From Sporosalibacterium faouarense (GTDB taxonomy: Bacteria; Bacillota; Clostridia; Tissierellales; VENL01), in the NCBI RefSeq assembly GCF_016765695.1, contig NZ_JAETGO010000037.1, forward strand, positions 1 to 64,000: a stretch of 64,000 nt of DNA, read 5' to 3'. A model generated the notes under the pieces. It searched no databases. It was not told the DNA's origin and was given only the letters and a program-made list of their open reading frames with translations. This document shows, piece by piece, positions 52,726 through 60,486 of this stretch; position 1 is the first letter of the stretch, and the number at the start of each line of letters is the position of its first letter. The translations under genes and the position numbers were made by a program.

Positions 52726-53442
52726 TTATTCCTCCTTCACATAAGTTCCTATTTTTTCTCCTTTTACTACCTTTAAAATATTATCTGTCTGATCAATACC
52801 AAAAACAATTAATGGTATTTTATTGTCCATACATAGAGAAGTTGCAGTAGAATCCATTACCCCTAAACCTCTATTAAGAATATCAATGTATCTTAAGCTA
52901 TGAAATTTTTCTGCATTAGGATTTTGATGGGGATCTGAATCATAAACTCCATCAACACCTTTTTTCGCAAGTAAAATAACTTCTGCTTCAATTTCAGCTG
53001 CTCTAAGAGCTGCTGTTGTATCTGTAGAAAAGTATGGATTTCCTGAACCAGCTGCAAATATTACAACTCTTCCTTTTTCTAAATGTCTAACTGCTTTTCT
53101 TCTTATATATGGTTCAGCAATTTGGCGCATTTCAATGGCAGTTTGTACTCTCGTCATTATATCTATTTTTTCTAATGCATCTTGCAGAGCTAAAGCATTA
53201 ATAATGGTTCCAAGCATTCCCATATAATCAGATGTAGTTCTATCCATCCCTTCTGCACTTATTCCTCTCCAGAAGTTACCTCCACCTACTACTACAGCTA
53301 CTTCAACACCTATTTGTCTTATTTTCTTGATTTCACCTGCTATTTCTCCAATTACTTTTTCATCTATTCCGAAGCCTCTATCTCCTGATAAAGCCTCACC
53401 ACTAAGCTTTAGAATAATTCTATTATATACTGGATTATCCAT
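52726..53442 (-). CDS. pyrH: Uridylate kinase (UMP kinase)
   Basis: Hexameric bacterial UMP kinase producing [22 protein letters not shown] (about 6-24), [11 protein letters not shown] (about 52-62), [31 protein letters not shown] (about 140-170) and [20 protein letters not shown] are all family motifs. I reject about 33 upstream in-frame codons: the ATG at 53442 has AGGAG nine bases before it and gives 238 residues, the normal size. It follows tsf after a terminator. Confidence 0.97.
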   Translation of the reverse strand: MDNPVYNRIILKLSGEALSGDRGFGIDEKVIGEIAGEIKKIRQIGVEVAVVVGGGNFWRGISAEGMDRTTSDYMGMLGTIINALALQDALEKIDIMTRVQTAIEMRQIAEPYIRRKAVRHLEKGRVVIFAAGSGNPYFSTDTTAALRAAEIEAEVILLAKKGVDGVYDSDPHQNPNAEKFHSLRYIDILNRGLGVMDSTATSLCMDNKIPLIVFGIDQTDNILKVVKGEKIGTYVKEE

Positions 53443-53539
53443 TAAAACACTCCTAATTCTATATATTCTATAAACTAGTAAAATTCCCTCTATTTTTATT
53501 CTATAAAGTATTATCTCCATTAGTTCCACTAAGTTATTC

Positions 53540-53568
53540 AAATGGAGAACACAAAGTGTTCTCCATTT
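53540..53568 (-). terminator. Rho-independent terminator of tsf
   Basis: Perfect 12-base AAATGGAGAACA/TGTTCTCCATTT stem, five bases after the tsf stop, with an AT-rich tail; the T-run is weak. Confidence 0.8.
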
Positions 53569-53573
53569 ACTAA

Positions 53574-54221
53574 TTAACCATTAATTTGCTTAGCAACCTC
53601 ATCTGCGAAGTTTTCTTCTTTTTTCTCTATACCTTCGCCTACTTCAAATCTTACAAATCTTCTTATTTTAATGTTTTCCCCAATTCTAGCAATCTTTTCT
53701 GTTAGTAAATCGCTTATTTTAACATCTGGGTCTTTGATGAATTCTTGCTCTAATAAGCAAATCTCTTTATAATATTTTTCTATTCTACCTACAACCATTT
53801 TATCAACAATATGTTCTGGTTTTCCTTCATTTAAAGCTTGTTGTTTTAAGATTTCTTTTTCTTTTTCTATTTCTTCTTGAGGAACATCTTCTCTAGAAAC
53901 ATATTTAGGATTTTGTGCTGCAACTTGCATAGCCATATCTTTAACAAAATTTTGGAATTCTTCATTTTTAGATACGAAGTCAGTTTCACTATTAACTTCA
54001 ATTAGAACTCCAATTCTTCCACCATGTATGTAAGAATCTACAATACCTTCTGCTGCGATTCTTCCAGCTTTTTTAGCAGCCTTAGATAATCCCTTTTCTC
54101 TTAAATACTCAACAGCTTTATCAATATCTCCATCTGTTTCTACTAATGCTTTCTTACAATCAAGCATTCCTACTCCTGTACGTTCTCTTAACTCTTTAAC
54201 TTGTGATGCTTTTATCGCCAT
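53574..54221 (-). CDS. tsf: Elongation factor Ts
   Basis: Exchanges GDP for GTP on EF-Tu. The N-terminal domain begins [42 protein letters not shown] (within about 3-44) and the core has [15 protein letters not shown] (about 74-88). At 215 residues it is the short, single-core form common in Clostridia and Thermus-like bacteria, compared with about 290 in E. coli. It follows rpsB after a hairpin. Confidence 0.98.
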   Translation of the reverse strand: MAIKASQVKELRERTGVGMLDCKKALVETDGDIDKAVEYLREKGLSKAAKKAGRIAAEGIVDSYIHGGRIGVLIEVNSETDFVSKNEEFQNFVKDMAMQVAAQNPKYVSREDVPQEEIEKEKEILKQQALNEGKPEHIVDKMVVGRIEKYYKEICLLEQEFIKDPDVKISDLLTEKIARIGENIKIRRFVRFEVGEGIEKKEENFADEVAKQING

Positions 54222-54251
54222 TTTTTTCCCTCCTACCTATTATTAAACAAA

Positions 54252-54294
54252 ATGGTAAGAGCAGTAAGGGAAAACTCCCTTAGACCCTTACCAT
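54252..54294 (-). terminator. Attenuator-like hairpin between rpsB and tsf
   Basis: Outer stem ATGGTAAG/CTTACCAT and inner stem TAAGGGA/TCCCTTA form a long hairpin with a tail of TTTTGTTTAAT on the minus strand, six bases after rpsB. Likely sets the rpsB:tsf ratio. Confidence 0.75.
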
Positions 54295-54299
54295 AAAAT

Positions 54300-54998
54300 T
54301 TACTCTTCTATTTGTTCGCCTTGCTTACCTTCAATTACAGCATTTGCCATAGTTTCAGTAAGTAGCTTAACCGCTCTGATAGCGTCGTCATTACCTGGAA
54401 TAACGAAATCTATTTCATCAGGATCACAGTTAGTATCTACAATACCTACAACTGGTATACCTAAAATATGAGCTTCTTTAACAGCAATTTTTTCTTTTCT
54501 AGGATCTACTACAAATAAAGCACTAGGTAACTTTTTCATATCCTTTATACCGCCAAGGAATTTTTCAAGTCTTTCAGCTTCATGACGTAGTTGTATTACT
54601 TCTTTCTTAGGTAATACATCAAACGTTCCATTTTCTTCCATTTCTTCAAGCTTACGAAGTCTATCAATTCTTTTCTTAATAGTCTTATAGTTAGTAAGCA
54701 TTCCTCCTAACCATCTTTGACTAACAAAGTGCATGCCACATCTCTTAGCTTCACTTTCAATTGATTCTTGAGCTTGTTTCTTAGTTCCAACGAAAAGAAT
54801 CTCTCCATTGTCTTCTACGATTTCTTTAACAAATTTGTATGCATCTTCTACCATCCCTACAGTTTTTTGTAGGTCAATGATGTAAATCCCATTTCTTTCT
54901 GTAAAAATATATTCTGCCATCTTAGGATTCCATCTTCTAGTTTGATGTCCAAAATGAACACCAGCTTCTAGTAATTGTTTCATAGTAATTACTGACAT
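54300..54998 (-). CDS. rpsB: Small ribosomal subunit protein S2
   Basis: The 232 residues match S2: [41 protein letters not shown] (within about 6-47), [19 protein letters not shown] (about 86-104) and [24 protein letters not shown] (about 187-210). Start ATG follows AGGAGG. It begins a new transcription unit behind a SigA promoter and a roughly 105-base structured leader. Confidence 0.98.
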   Translation of the reverse strand: MSVITMKQLLEAGVHFGHQTRRWNPKMAEYIFTERNGIYIIDLQKTVGMVEDAYKFVKEIVEDNGEILFVGTKKQAQESIESEAKRCGMHFVSQRWLGGMLTNYKTIKKRIDRLRKLEEMEENGTFDVLPKKEVIQLRHEAERLEKFLGGIKDMKKLPSALFVVDPRKEKIAVKEAHILGIPVVGIVDTNCDPDEIDFVIPGNDDAIRAVKLLTETMANAVIEGKQGEQIEE

Positions 54999-55105
54999 AC
55001 ATTCACCTCCTATTGTTTTTTGCCTCCACCCTACTCAGCTTCCTAAGGAACCTAAATATATAGGCACACCTTAAAAATCCTAGAGTGTGTGTTTTTGCAC
55101 CTTAA
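54999..55105 (-). promoter_or_regulatory. Structured rpsB leader, possible S2 autoregulatory element
   Basis: The minus-strand leader contains three consecutive small hairpins: CACAC/GTGTG arms around a 14-15-base loop, CCTA/TAGG, and TTCC/GGAA, before the AGGAGG. TTAAGGTG occurs twice. Ribosomal-protein leaders often bind their own product; I cannot assign a known family. Together with the terminator and AT-rich spacer to 55346 this accounts for the 348-base gap. Confidence 0.4.
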
Positions 55106-55107
55106 GT

Positions 55108-55136
55108 AGTATATCATAACTTTTTTTTTTTAGCAA
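55108..55136 (-). promoter_or_regulatory. SigA-type promoter of rpsB
   Basis: Minus strand -35 TTGCTA (55136-55131), 17-base spacer containing a ten-A run, -10 TATACT (55113-55108). The A-tract spacer could add intrinsic bend or growth-rate control. Confidence 0.7.
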
Positions 55137-55320
55137 TAATAATTTCAGTTTTTCTATAAAAGTTTTAGTTTTATTCTTTAAAAAGTGCAATCTACTTAGT
55201 CATAAAAAATGGATATAATGTTATAATTTCCTTGAAGCATGTTTTTATACAAAATATATAGTTATTTTATCTACAAGTTTTAATCTTATTAAACTATTAA
55301 TCTAATTTTTATTAAAAAAC

Positions 55321-55363
55321 AGTAACAATCACTATTAAATAAATAATTAATTGAGATTGTTAC
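55321..55363 (-). terminator. Terminator of the chemotaxis/sigma operon
   Basis: Ten-base AGTAACAATC/GATTGTTACT stem with a long AT loop and a GTTTTTTAAT tail on the minus strand. Its first arm lies within the last codons of the upstream gene. Confidence 0.75.
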
Positions 55364-55907
55364 TATTCTTAAGTTTCATCATCTTAGTAATTATATCTAT
55401 CTCTCTAACACCTTTTCCCAATTTCTTAGCTATTTCACTGTTAGATAATCCTAGTTTCTTTAATTCCTTAATTTCTTCCTTCAACGTCTTAGGTTTTTCT
55501 TCAGAATTTTTCTTCAATTTCACTGATTCGTTAGCACCTTCACCTAAGCTAGATTCTTCATCAATATTTTTGTCTTCTAGTTCAAGATTTTTATCTTCTG
55601 CCCTATTATCCTCTTCATTTAAATTTAACTTTTTCGCATTAACTTGTTGTATTTTTTGTCCCTTTAGCTGAAGGTTTTGATTATTAATTTTTTCTTCTAA
55701 CATGTTATATTTATCAAAGACAGTATCAATTAAGGAATCCATATTATCGATGATTTCCTCCATAGTATCAGTGTAGTCCTTTATATCATTGTATTTTATT
55801 AAAATATCTTTATATATTTCTTTTTCATTTTTATTGTTTTTATTAATAAAAAACAGAGCTATTAATATGAAAATAATCCCTATTGTAATAGTTAAAATTC
55901 CGTCCAT
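55347..55907 (-). CDS. Membrane-anchored protein with C-terminal helix-turn-helix-like segment (DUF6115-like)
   Basis: A 186-residue protein with one N-terminal membrane helix (about 3-22), a helical and then acidic/lysine-rich middle (about 30-145), and a C-terminal segment LKKLGLSNSEIAKKLGKGVREIDIITKMMKL (within about 148-180) that looks like a small helix-turn-helix. Similar proteins follow fapA/fliA in many clostridial motility operons; the DUF6115 label is from memory. The role is unknown. Last gene of the operon: a terminator stem begins in its final codons. Confidence 0.75.
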   Translation of the reverse strand: MDGILTITIGIIFILIALFFINKNNKNEKEIYKDILIKYNDIKDYTDTMEEIIDNMDSLIDTVFDKYNMLEEKINNQNLQLKGQKIQQVNAKKLNLNEEDNRAEDKNLELEDKNIDEESSLGEGANESVKLKKNSEEKPKTLKEEIKELKKLGLSNSEIAKKLGKGVREIDIITKMMKLKNSNNLN

Positions 55908-55919
55908 ACTATTCCCTCA

Positions 55920-56258
55920 CTATATTTTAATATCTATATTTTTTCCAAGAAAGCCTTTTGCAATCTGCTTTTTTTCATTTTTATCATTTGTCTTATCATT
56001 ATCTTTTTTATTACCTTTACTTCTTGGCTCTCCATATTTATTTTTCTTGTTTTTATCCTGATTATCTTTCTTTATCTTCTTATGTTCTGTTTTCTCTGAA
56101 TCATTAACTTTTTTCATTTTTCTATCAATTTTATTATTATTCTGATTCATTTGATTATGTAAAGTATTTCTATTTAGATTATTTTCATTTTGTTTTATTT
56201 GTGATAATTGCTGAGTCTTAGGAAATATGGTCTTCATGTCTATTGGTGTTGGACACAC
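55920..56258 (-). CDS. Lysine/asparagine-rich small protein of the motility operon
   Basis: A 112-residue, highly basic and low-complexity protein: the centre (about 40-100) is nearly all Lys, Asn, Asp and Glu and likely disordered. Only the ends look constrained: PIDMKTIFPKTQQLSQIKQNE at the N-terminus and GKNIDIKI at the C-terminus. I recall similar small proteins with this end pattern after fapA in other clostridia, so I think it is translated. GTG start after GGGGTGG. Function unknown; possibly a flagellar or chemotaxis accessory. Confidence 0.6.
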   Translation of the reverse strand: MCPTPIDMKTIFPKTQQLSQIKQNENNLNRNTLHNQMNQNNNKIDRKMKKVNDSEKTEHKKIKKDNQDKNKKNKYGEPRSKGNKKDNDKTNDKNEKKQIAKGFLGKNIDIKI

Positions 56259-56276
56259 GGTACCACCCCATTATTA

Positions 56277-58109
56277 TTATTCATAAGAACCAATCTTAAT
56301 TTCTCCATCCTCTAAATAAATACTACAATGTTTAATCTCTTTTTTAACAAACATTATATTTTTACCAATCGTAATCTTTACACCAGGATATATTATGTCC
56401 TTAGCAAGTATTTTACCCTTTGAAAGCATTTCAATTTGATTTTCAATATCTAATAATTCCTCTTTCAGCTCATTCAAAGTGTTTGTTAACGTATTCCTAT
56501 CACTTATACACTTAATGAGTAATTGCTTCTTATCTTTTGTAATCTGATTGTTTTTAGCTAGTCTATTTAATAAGGTTATAGATTTTTTCAATTTATCTAT
56601 ATTAGTTTCAGTTGCATCAATTTCCCTAGATATATTTTCATATTCAGCTTTAATATTGGGATCAACTCCAACTTCTAATTCTGTTGCTGTTGCCATAGTA
56701 GACCCGATTGTTTTTGCACGAATTTCATGTTTAGCTTTACAAACCCCTCCAACTAATAATCCTTTTTTGCCAGCTATTTCAATAGTTCCCTTACTAAAAA
56801 TTTGACTATGCATAATTGCTTCAGCCTGTATATTACCATCTGAGAATAGATAAGTATTTTCTAGGTATTTAGCGACTATATCTCCTTTTGCAATTAATTT
56901 ACCATCATTATGTCCCTGCATACCACGCTTAAGTATAATATTTGCACCACTTTCTAAATAAGCAGCTTCTACTACACCATTTACCTCTATATCTCCTTCT
57001 GCTTTTATATTGAATCCAGTCCTAACATTTCCCTTTACTTTAACTATACCATTAAAATCTATGTTTCCAGTAGAATTATCCACATTAGCTTGGACAACAT
57101 AAACCTCTCTAACGGTAACTTTTCCCCCTTCTATAGTTACCTGTCCATCACATTCTGCAATTAGCTTTAATTCGTCTTCTGAAAGCCGTACGTTCTTACC
57201 AAATCTTAAAGACTTTAGTTTCCCTTCCTTTGCTGCAAGAACTTCTCCAGTAACAGTAAATCCCTCTTCTCCCTTAGTAGGAAGTGTCATCTCGGCAAGA
57301 ATATCTCCTTGGTTTACATTTGTAATTAAGTTTAAATTTCTATAATCAACACTGCCATCTTCCATTACTGTTACCCTATTATCAGTTTTTTCTATATCGA
57401 AATTATAAGTAATTGTTCCATCTTTTCCATGAATTGGGTCTTTTCCTTTTGCAATTAAGGTCTTCTTGTTGTATATCTCATTTACTATGACTTCTTTTAC
57501 TTCTTCATAAAAAATTCCATAGCCTAGCTTTTCTTCAATTATAGCTATAGCTTCATCAAAAGTAATATTCTTACCGCCTAGAGGTGGTAACAACGTCATA
57601 TAAGCAAACATATTTTTATCAAATATCTCTATTACTATTTCTGAATTCTTCTTTTGCTCTTCTTGTGGAGGAGCAATCTTGATAGAATCTTCATTTTTTA
57701 ATTCTATTGCCTCTTTAATTGCATTTACATCATAATCCTGAATTTTTTTTCTCGAAATTCTGCTCATGATCCTATTAGTTAAAATTTCATCACTCGATAT
57801 GATTTTGTAAACTGATAAGTAAACTCCATCTTCTAAGTATTTGATTTCAAAGGACTTCCTACTATTGCCTCCAATTTCATCTAAGTGCTGAAGAACATTA
57901 TCTATCTCTTCTTCATCGATGTTCTTCTCAGCTTCTCCCTTTATTGTCATCTTAATTTTACTGTTTTTCTTAAAAAGTCCAATTATTGATTTTCCTTCTT
58001 CAATTACTTCAATCTCAACTTCATTCTTAGATTTATTAAGTTTATCCAGTCCTTCATTGATAAGCTCGTCCATGTCCTTGCCTTCAAGTATAATGTAGTT
58101 CTTATCCAT
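56277..58109 (-). CDS. FapA-family (DUF342) protein with N-terminal Jag-like domain
   Basis: A 610-residue member of the flagellar assembly protein A / DUF342 family. The N-terminal about 50 residues resemble the Jag_N fold (ELINEGLDKLNKSKNEVEIEVIEEG... GLFKKNSK); the middle and C-terminus form a right-handed beta-helix (about 240-480, repeated IxGxV-type strands such as GDIEVNGVVEAAYLES) and a coiled coil (about 495-560). FapA takes part in flagellar placement in Vibrio; in clostridia its role is unclear. The ATG at 58109 follows GGTGATATT. Directly follows fliA. Confidence 0.88.
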   Translation of the reverse strand: MDKNYIILEGKDMDELINEGLDKLNKSKNEVEIEVIEEGKSIIGLFKKNSKIKMTIKGEAEKNIDEEEIDNVLQHLDEIGGNSRKSFEIKYLEDGVYLSVYKIISSDEILTNRIMSRISRKKIQDYDVNAIKEAIELKNEDSIKIAPPQEEQKKNSEIVIEIFDKNMFAYMTLLPPLGGKNITFDEAIAIIEEKLGYGIFYEEVKEVIVNEIYNKKTLIAKGKDPIHGKDGTITYNFDIEKTDNRVTVMEDGSVDYRNLNLITNVNQGDILAEMTLPTKGEEGFTVTGEVLAAKEGKLKSLRFGKNVRLSEDELKLIAECDGQVTIEGGKVTVREVYVVQANVDNSTGNIDFNGIVKVKGNVRTGFNIKAEGDIEVNGVVEAAYLESGANIILKRGMQGHNDGKLIAKGDIVAKYLENTYLFSDGNIQAEAIMHSQIFSKGTIEIAGKKGLLVGGVCKAKHEIRAKTIGSTMATATELEVGVDPNIKAEYENISREIDATETNIDKLKKSITLLNRLAKNNQITKDKKQLLIKCISDRNTLTNTLNELKEELLDIENQIEMLSKGKILAKDIIYPGVKITIGKNIMFVKKEIKHCSIYLEDGEIKIGSYE

Positions 58110-58126
58110 AATATCACCATCCCCCA

Positions 58127-58873
58127 CTAATACAAATCGTCAATGCCAATTTTATTCAAACTTCCTTTCATCTTTAGTATAGCCTTACTATGAATTTGTG
58201 ATATTCTCGACTCTGACAAATCTAAAACTTCCCCGATTTCTTTATACGTTAATTCATCGAAATAATACATTGATATAATCATCTTCTCTTTCTCAGGCAA
58301 AGAGTCTATTGTTTCTTTAAGGATTTTTTTGATTTCTTCCTTACTAATTTTTTCCTCGGGTGTCAATTGGCTCTGATTAGCTGAATAGTAATCGCCCTTT
58401 AAACTAATCAATTCTTCAAAAGAAACTATGTTAAAGGTTGAAATCTCTGCAAGGGTGCTCTGTACTTCTTCTTTACTTACATTTAATTCATTAGCTATAT
58501 CATCTACAGTTACATTTTTAAATAGCTTGTTTTCTAATTTACTTATTACAGCCTCATATTCTTTTGACTTTTTTCTTAAAGACCTAGGCACCCAATCAAG
58601 CTTTCTAAGACTGTCTATAATTGATCCTCTAATTCTAATTTGAGCATAGGTTTCGAATTTAATATCTCTTTTTACTTCGAACTTCTCTATTGCATCAATA
58701 AGTCCAAATATACCAAAACCTAATAATTCATCAAACTCTACATTACCACCATAGAAATTATACATCCTTCCAGCGACAATTCTAACAAGAGGAACATATT
58801 TCTCAATTAATTCCTGTTTATAAAAAATGTCAGAAGTATTTTTATATTTTTGCCAAATCTCTTCTATGGTCAT
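58127..58873 (-). CDS. fliA: RNA polymerase sigma factor SigD/FliA (sigma-28)
   Basis: Directs polymerase to late flagellar and chemotaxis promoters. Region 2 (GNVEFDELLGFGIFGLIDAIEKFEVKRDIKFETYAQIRIRGSIIDSLRKLDWVPRSLRKK, within about 40-105) and region 4 (LPEKEKMIISMYYFDELTYKEIGEVLDLSESRISQIHSKAI, about 195-236) are clear; the WVPRS motif marks the FliA group. ATG at 58873 follows GGAGG; 248 residues. Located between cheD and fapA. Confidence 0.96.
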   Translation of the reverse strand: MTIEEIWQKYKNTSDIFYKQELIEKYVPLVRIVAGRMYNFYGGNVEFDELLGFGIFGLIDAIEKFEVKRDIKFETYAQIRIRGSIIDSLRKLDWVPRSLRKKSKEYEAVISKLENKLFKNVTVDDIANELNVSKEEVQSTLAEISTFNIVSFEELISLKGDYYSANQSQLTPEEKISKEEIKKILKETIDSLPEKEKMIISMYYFDELTYKEIGEVLDLSESRISQIHSKAILKMKGSLNKIGIDDLY

Positions 58874-58898
58874 AAAAAGTGCCTCCATTTAGGTAATT

Positions 58899-59381
58899 TT
58901 ATATAGTACGTACTCCATGCCCTATAGTTTTAACCATTAATGAGCCATCTGATGTGTCTAAAACTATAGTTCTTCCATAATTCCCACCAGTATCCTCACC
59001 CAAAATAGGGATACTAAGCTCTTTCAACTTTCTCTTAGTTGCATTTACATTTCTTTCGCCTATTCTTAAAACATCACTCTTTGATTGAAAGCTAAACATC
59101 TGAGATCCACCTGCAATTTTAGCTTTAAGATTTTTTCGCCTTGCACCTAAAGCTATCATTTCTTTAAGTAATATATCAATTGCAGTATCTGCAAATTTAG
59201 CTTTATTGGAATTGTTTTTAATTTCTTCGCTTGAAGGTAGCATTATATGTGCTAATCCTCCGACTTGACTTAATTTATCATATAATGCTATACCTACACA
59301 TGAACCTAGTCCTAAAGTTGTTAAATTGTTTGGTGACTTAACAGCAGCTAAATCTGCCATCCCTACCTTTACAGACTCCAT
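58899..59381 (-). CDS. cheD: Chemoreceptor glutamine deamidase CheD
   Basis: Deamidates receptor glutamines and stimulates CheC phosphatase. The catalytic pieces are visible in 160 residues: Thr and Cys in NLTTLGLGSCVGIALYDK (about 19-36), His in GLAHIMLP (about 43-50), then AKIAGGSQMFSF (about 88-99) and GRTIVLDTSDGSLMVK. Its gene is two bases downstream of cheC, consistent with the known CheC-CheD complex. Confidence 0.96.
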   Translation of the reverse strand: MESVKVGMADLAAVKSPNNLTTLGLGSCVGIALYDKLSQVGGLAHIMLPSSEEIKNNSNKAKFADTAIDILLKEMIALGARRKNLKAKIAGGSQMFSFQSKSDVLRIGERNVNATKRKLKELSIPILGEDTGGNYGRTIVLDTSDGSLMVKTIGHGVRTI

Positions 59382-59382
59382 T

Positions 59383-59991
59383 TTAACTAACCCCTAGTTT
59401 CTTCATCATTTTTCCAAAAGAGTCTATCTTAGGTATTAAGAATAAGTCCCCTGCAACTCTTTTATCATCTTCTTCAAATTGTGTTTCAATAAATAGGATT
59501 TTATCTCCTAATTGACCAAATTCAACCGCAGGTACACTTAAAATTGCCCCTGCCATGTCAATATTGATTGAAGGTATAGATATTTTTAAAGTCATTCCCG
59601 TCAAAGAACTCAAAGAGTTTATATATGATGCTGCCAAAATATTCCCAACTTCAGATAATGCTGACATATCCATTTCTTCTAAATTATCATTGGAATTTGC
59701 CCTATTAAACAGCATATTAACTAGATTTACTGCTGATTCATAATTAAGAATAAACATGATATTTCCATCAATGTCTCCTGACATTTCAAAATATATGCCC
59801 ACAACAGGAATTTCAGCTCCCCCAAGAACATCTGTTATATCTTTGAACTCTAATATTTTAACCTGTGGCACATCCATATCAACTTTTTTATCTATCATTG
59901 AAGCTAGTGCTGTTGCTGCATTACCTGACCCAATATTTCCTATTTCTTTCAATACATCTAATAACATTGAATTCATATTGTCAATATTCAT
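59383..59991 (-). CDS. cheC: CheY-P phosphatase CheC
   Basis: Dephosphorylates CheY-P in the Bacillus-type chemotaxis system. Both CheC/FliY/CheX phosphatase motifs are intact in 202 residues: LKEIGNIGSGNAATALASM (about 14-32) and LSEVGNILAASYINSLSSL (about 110-128), each with the E-x2-N pair. Start ATG follows GGTGTG. Pairing with cheD and cheW indicates a CheC/CheD/CheV-like adaptation layout; no cheY or cheR is in this window. Confidence 0.95.
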   Translation of the reverse strand: MNIDNMNSMLLDVLKEIGNIGSGNAATALASMIDKKVDMDVPQVKILEFKDITDVLGGAEIPVVGIYFEMSGDIDGNIMFILNYESAVNLVNMLFNRANSNDNLEEMDMSALSEVGNILAASYINSLSSLTGMTLKISIPSINIDMAGAILSVPAVEFGQLGDKILFIETQFEEDDKRVAGDLFLIPKIDSFGKMMKKLGVS

Positions 59992-60003
59992 ATAGTCACA
60001 CCT

Positions 60004-60468
60004 TTACATATCTTCTAAATCATCGTGAATTCCAATAACTTTTTCCAAATCCAATAGCATTATCAATCTACCATCTTGCTTTCCAATTCCTTTAATAAAC
60101 TCTTCAGTTATCTGCTCCCCTATATTAGGAGTATTATCTATTTCACCTTTTACAAGAGTAAGCACTTCAGAAGATGAGTCTACTAATAGCCCAACCACAA
60201 TATCCTTTATCGATACTATTATTATCCTTACTTCTGCTTCGTCTACATTTTCAGATTCGATGCCAAATCTCTTTACAAGATCAATTACTGGTACAACTTC
60301 TCCTCTTAGATTAATGACACCCTTTACATAATCTTCTGAATTTGGAACTCTAGTATAATTAGTAACTTTTTCTATAACCCTAACATTATAAATATCAATT
60401 CCATAGTTTTGACCGGCTAGTTTAAAAATAACAAATTTATTGTCCGTATCTGAACTAGTAATATTCAT
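60004..60468 (-). CDS. cheW: Chemotaxis adaptor protein CheW
   Basis: Couples CheA to chemoreceptors. The 154-residue protein is a single CheW SH3-like domain: KFVIFKLAGQNYGIDIYNVRVIEKV (about 11-35), VPNSEDYVKGVINLRGEVVPVIDLVKRFG (about 41-69) and GIGKQDGRLIMLLDLEKVI (about 127-145). ATG follows GAGGTG; 18 bases after cheA. Confidence 0.96.
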   Translation of the reverse strand: MNITSSDTDNKFVIFKLAGQNYGIDIYNVRVIEKVTNYTRVPNSEDYVKGVINLRGEVVPVIDLVKRFGIESENVDEAEVRIIIVSIKDIVVGLLVDSSSEVLTLVKGEIDNTPNIGEQITEEFIKGIGKQDGRLIMLLDLEKVIGIHDDLEDM

Positions 60469-60486
60469 AGAATCACCTCACAATCA

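Noticed and set aside
53443-53541. N-terminal extension of pyrH
   Set aside because: The extra 33 codons have no Shine-Dalgarno sequence, overlap the tsf terminator area and are not part of the UMP kinase family; AGGAG precedes the internal ATG at 53442.
53574-54221. Truncated elongation factor Ts
   Set aside because: At 215 residues it is shorter than the E. coli protein, but this is the normal short form in many Clostridia and both ends are intact.
55114-55131. A/T homopolymer as a terminator tail
   Set aside because: There is no stable hairpin next to the run on either strand; it falls in the spacer of a good SigA promoter.
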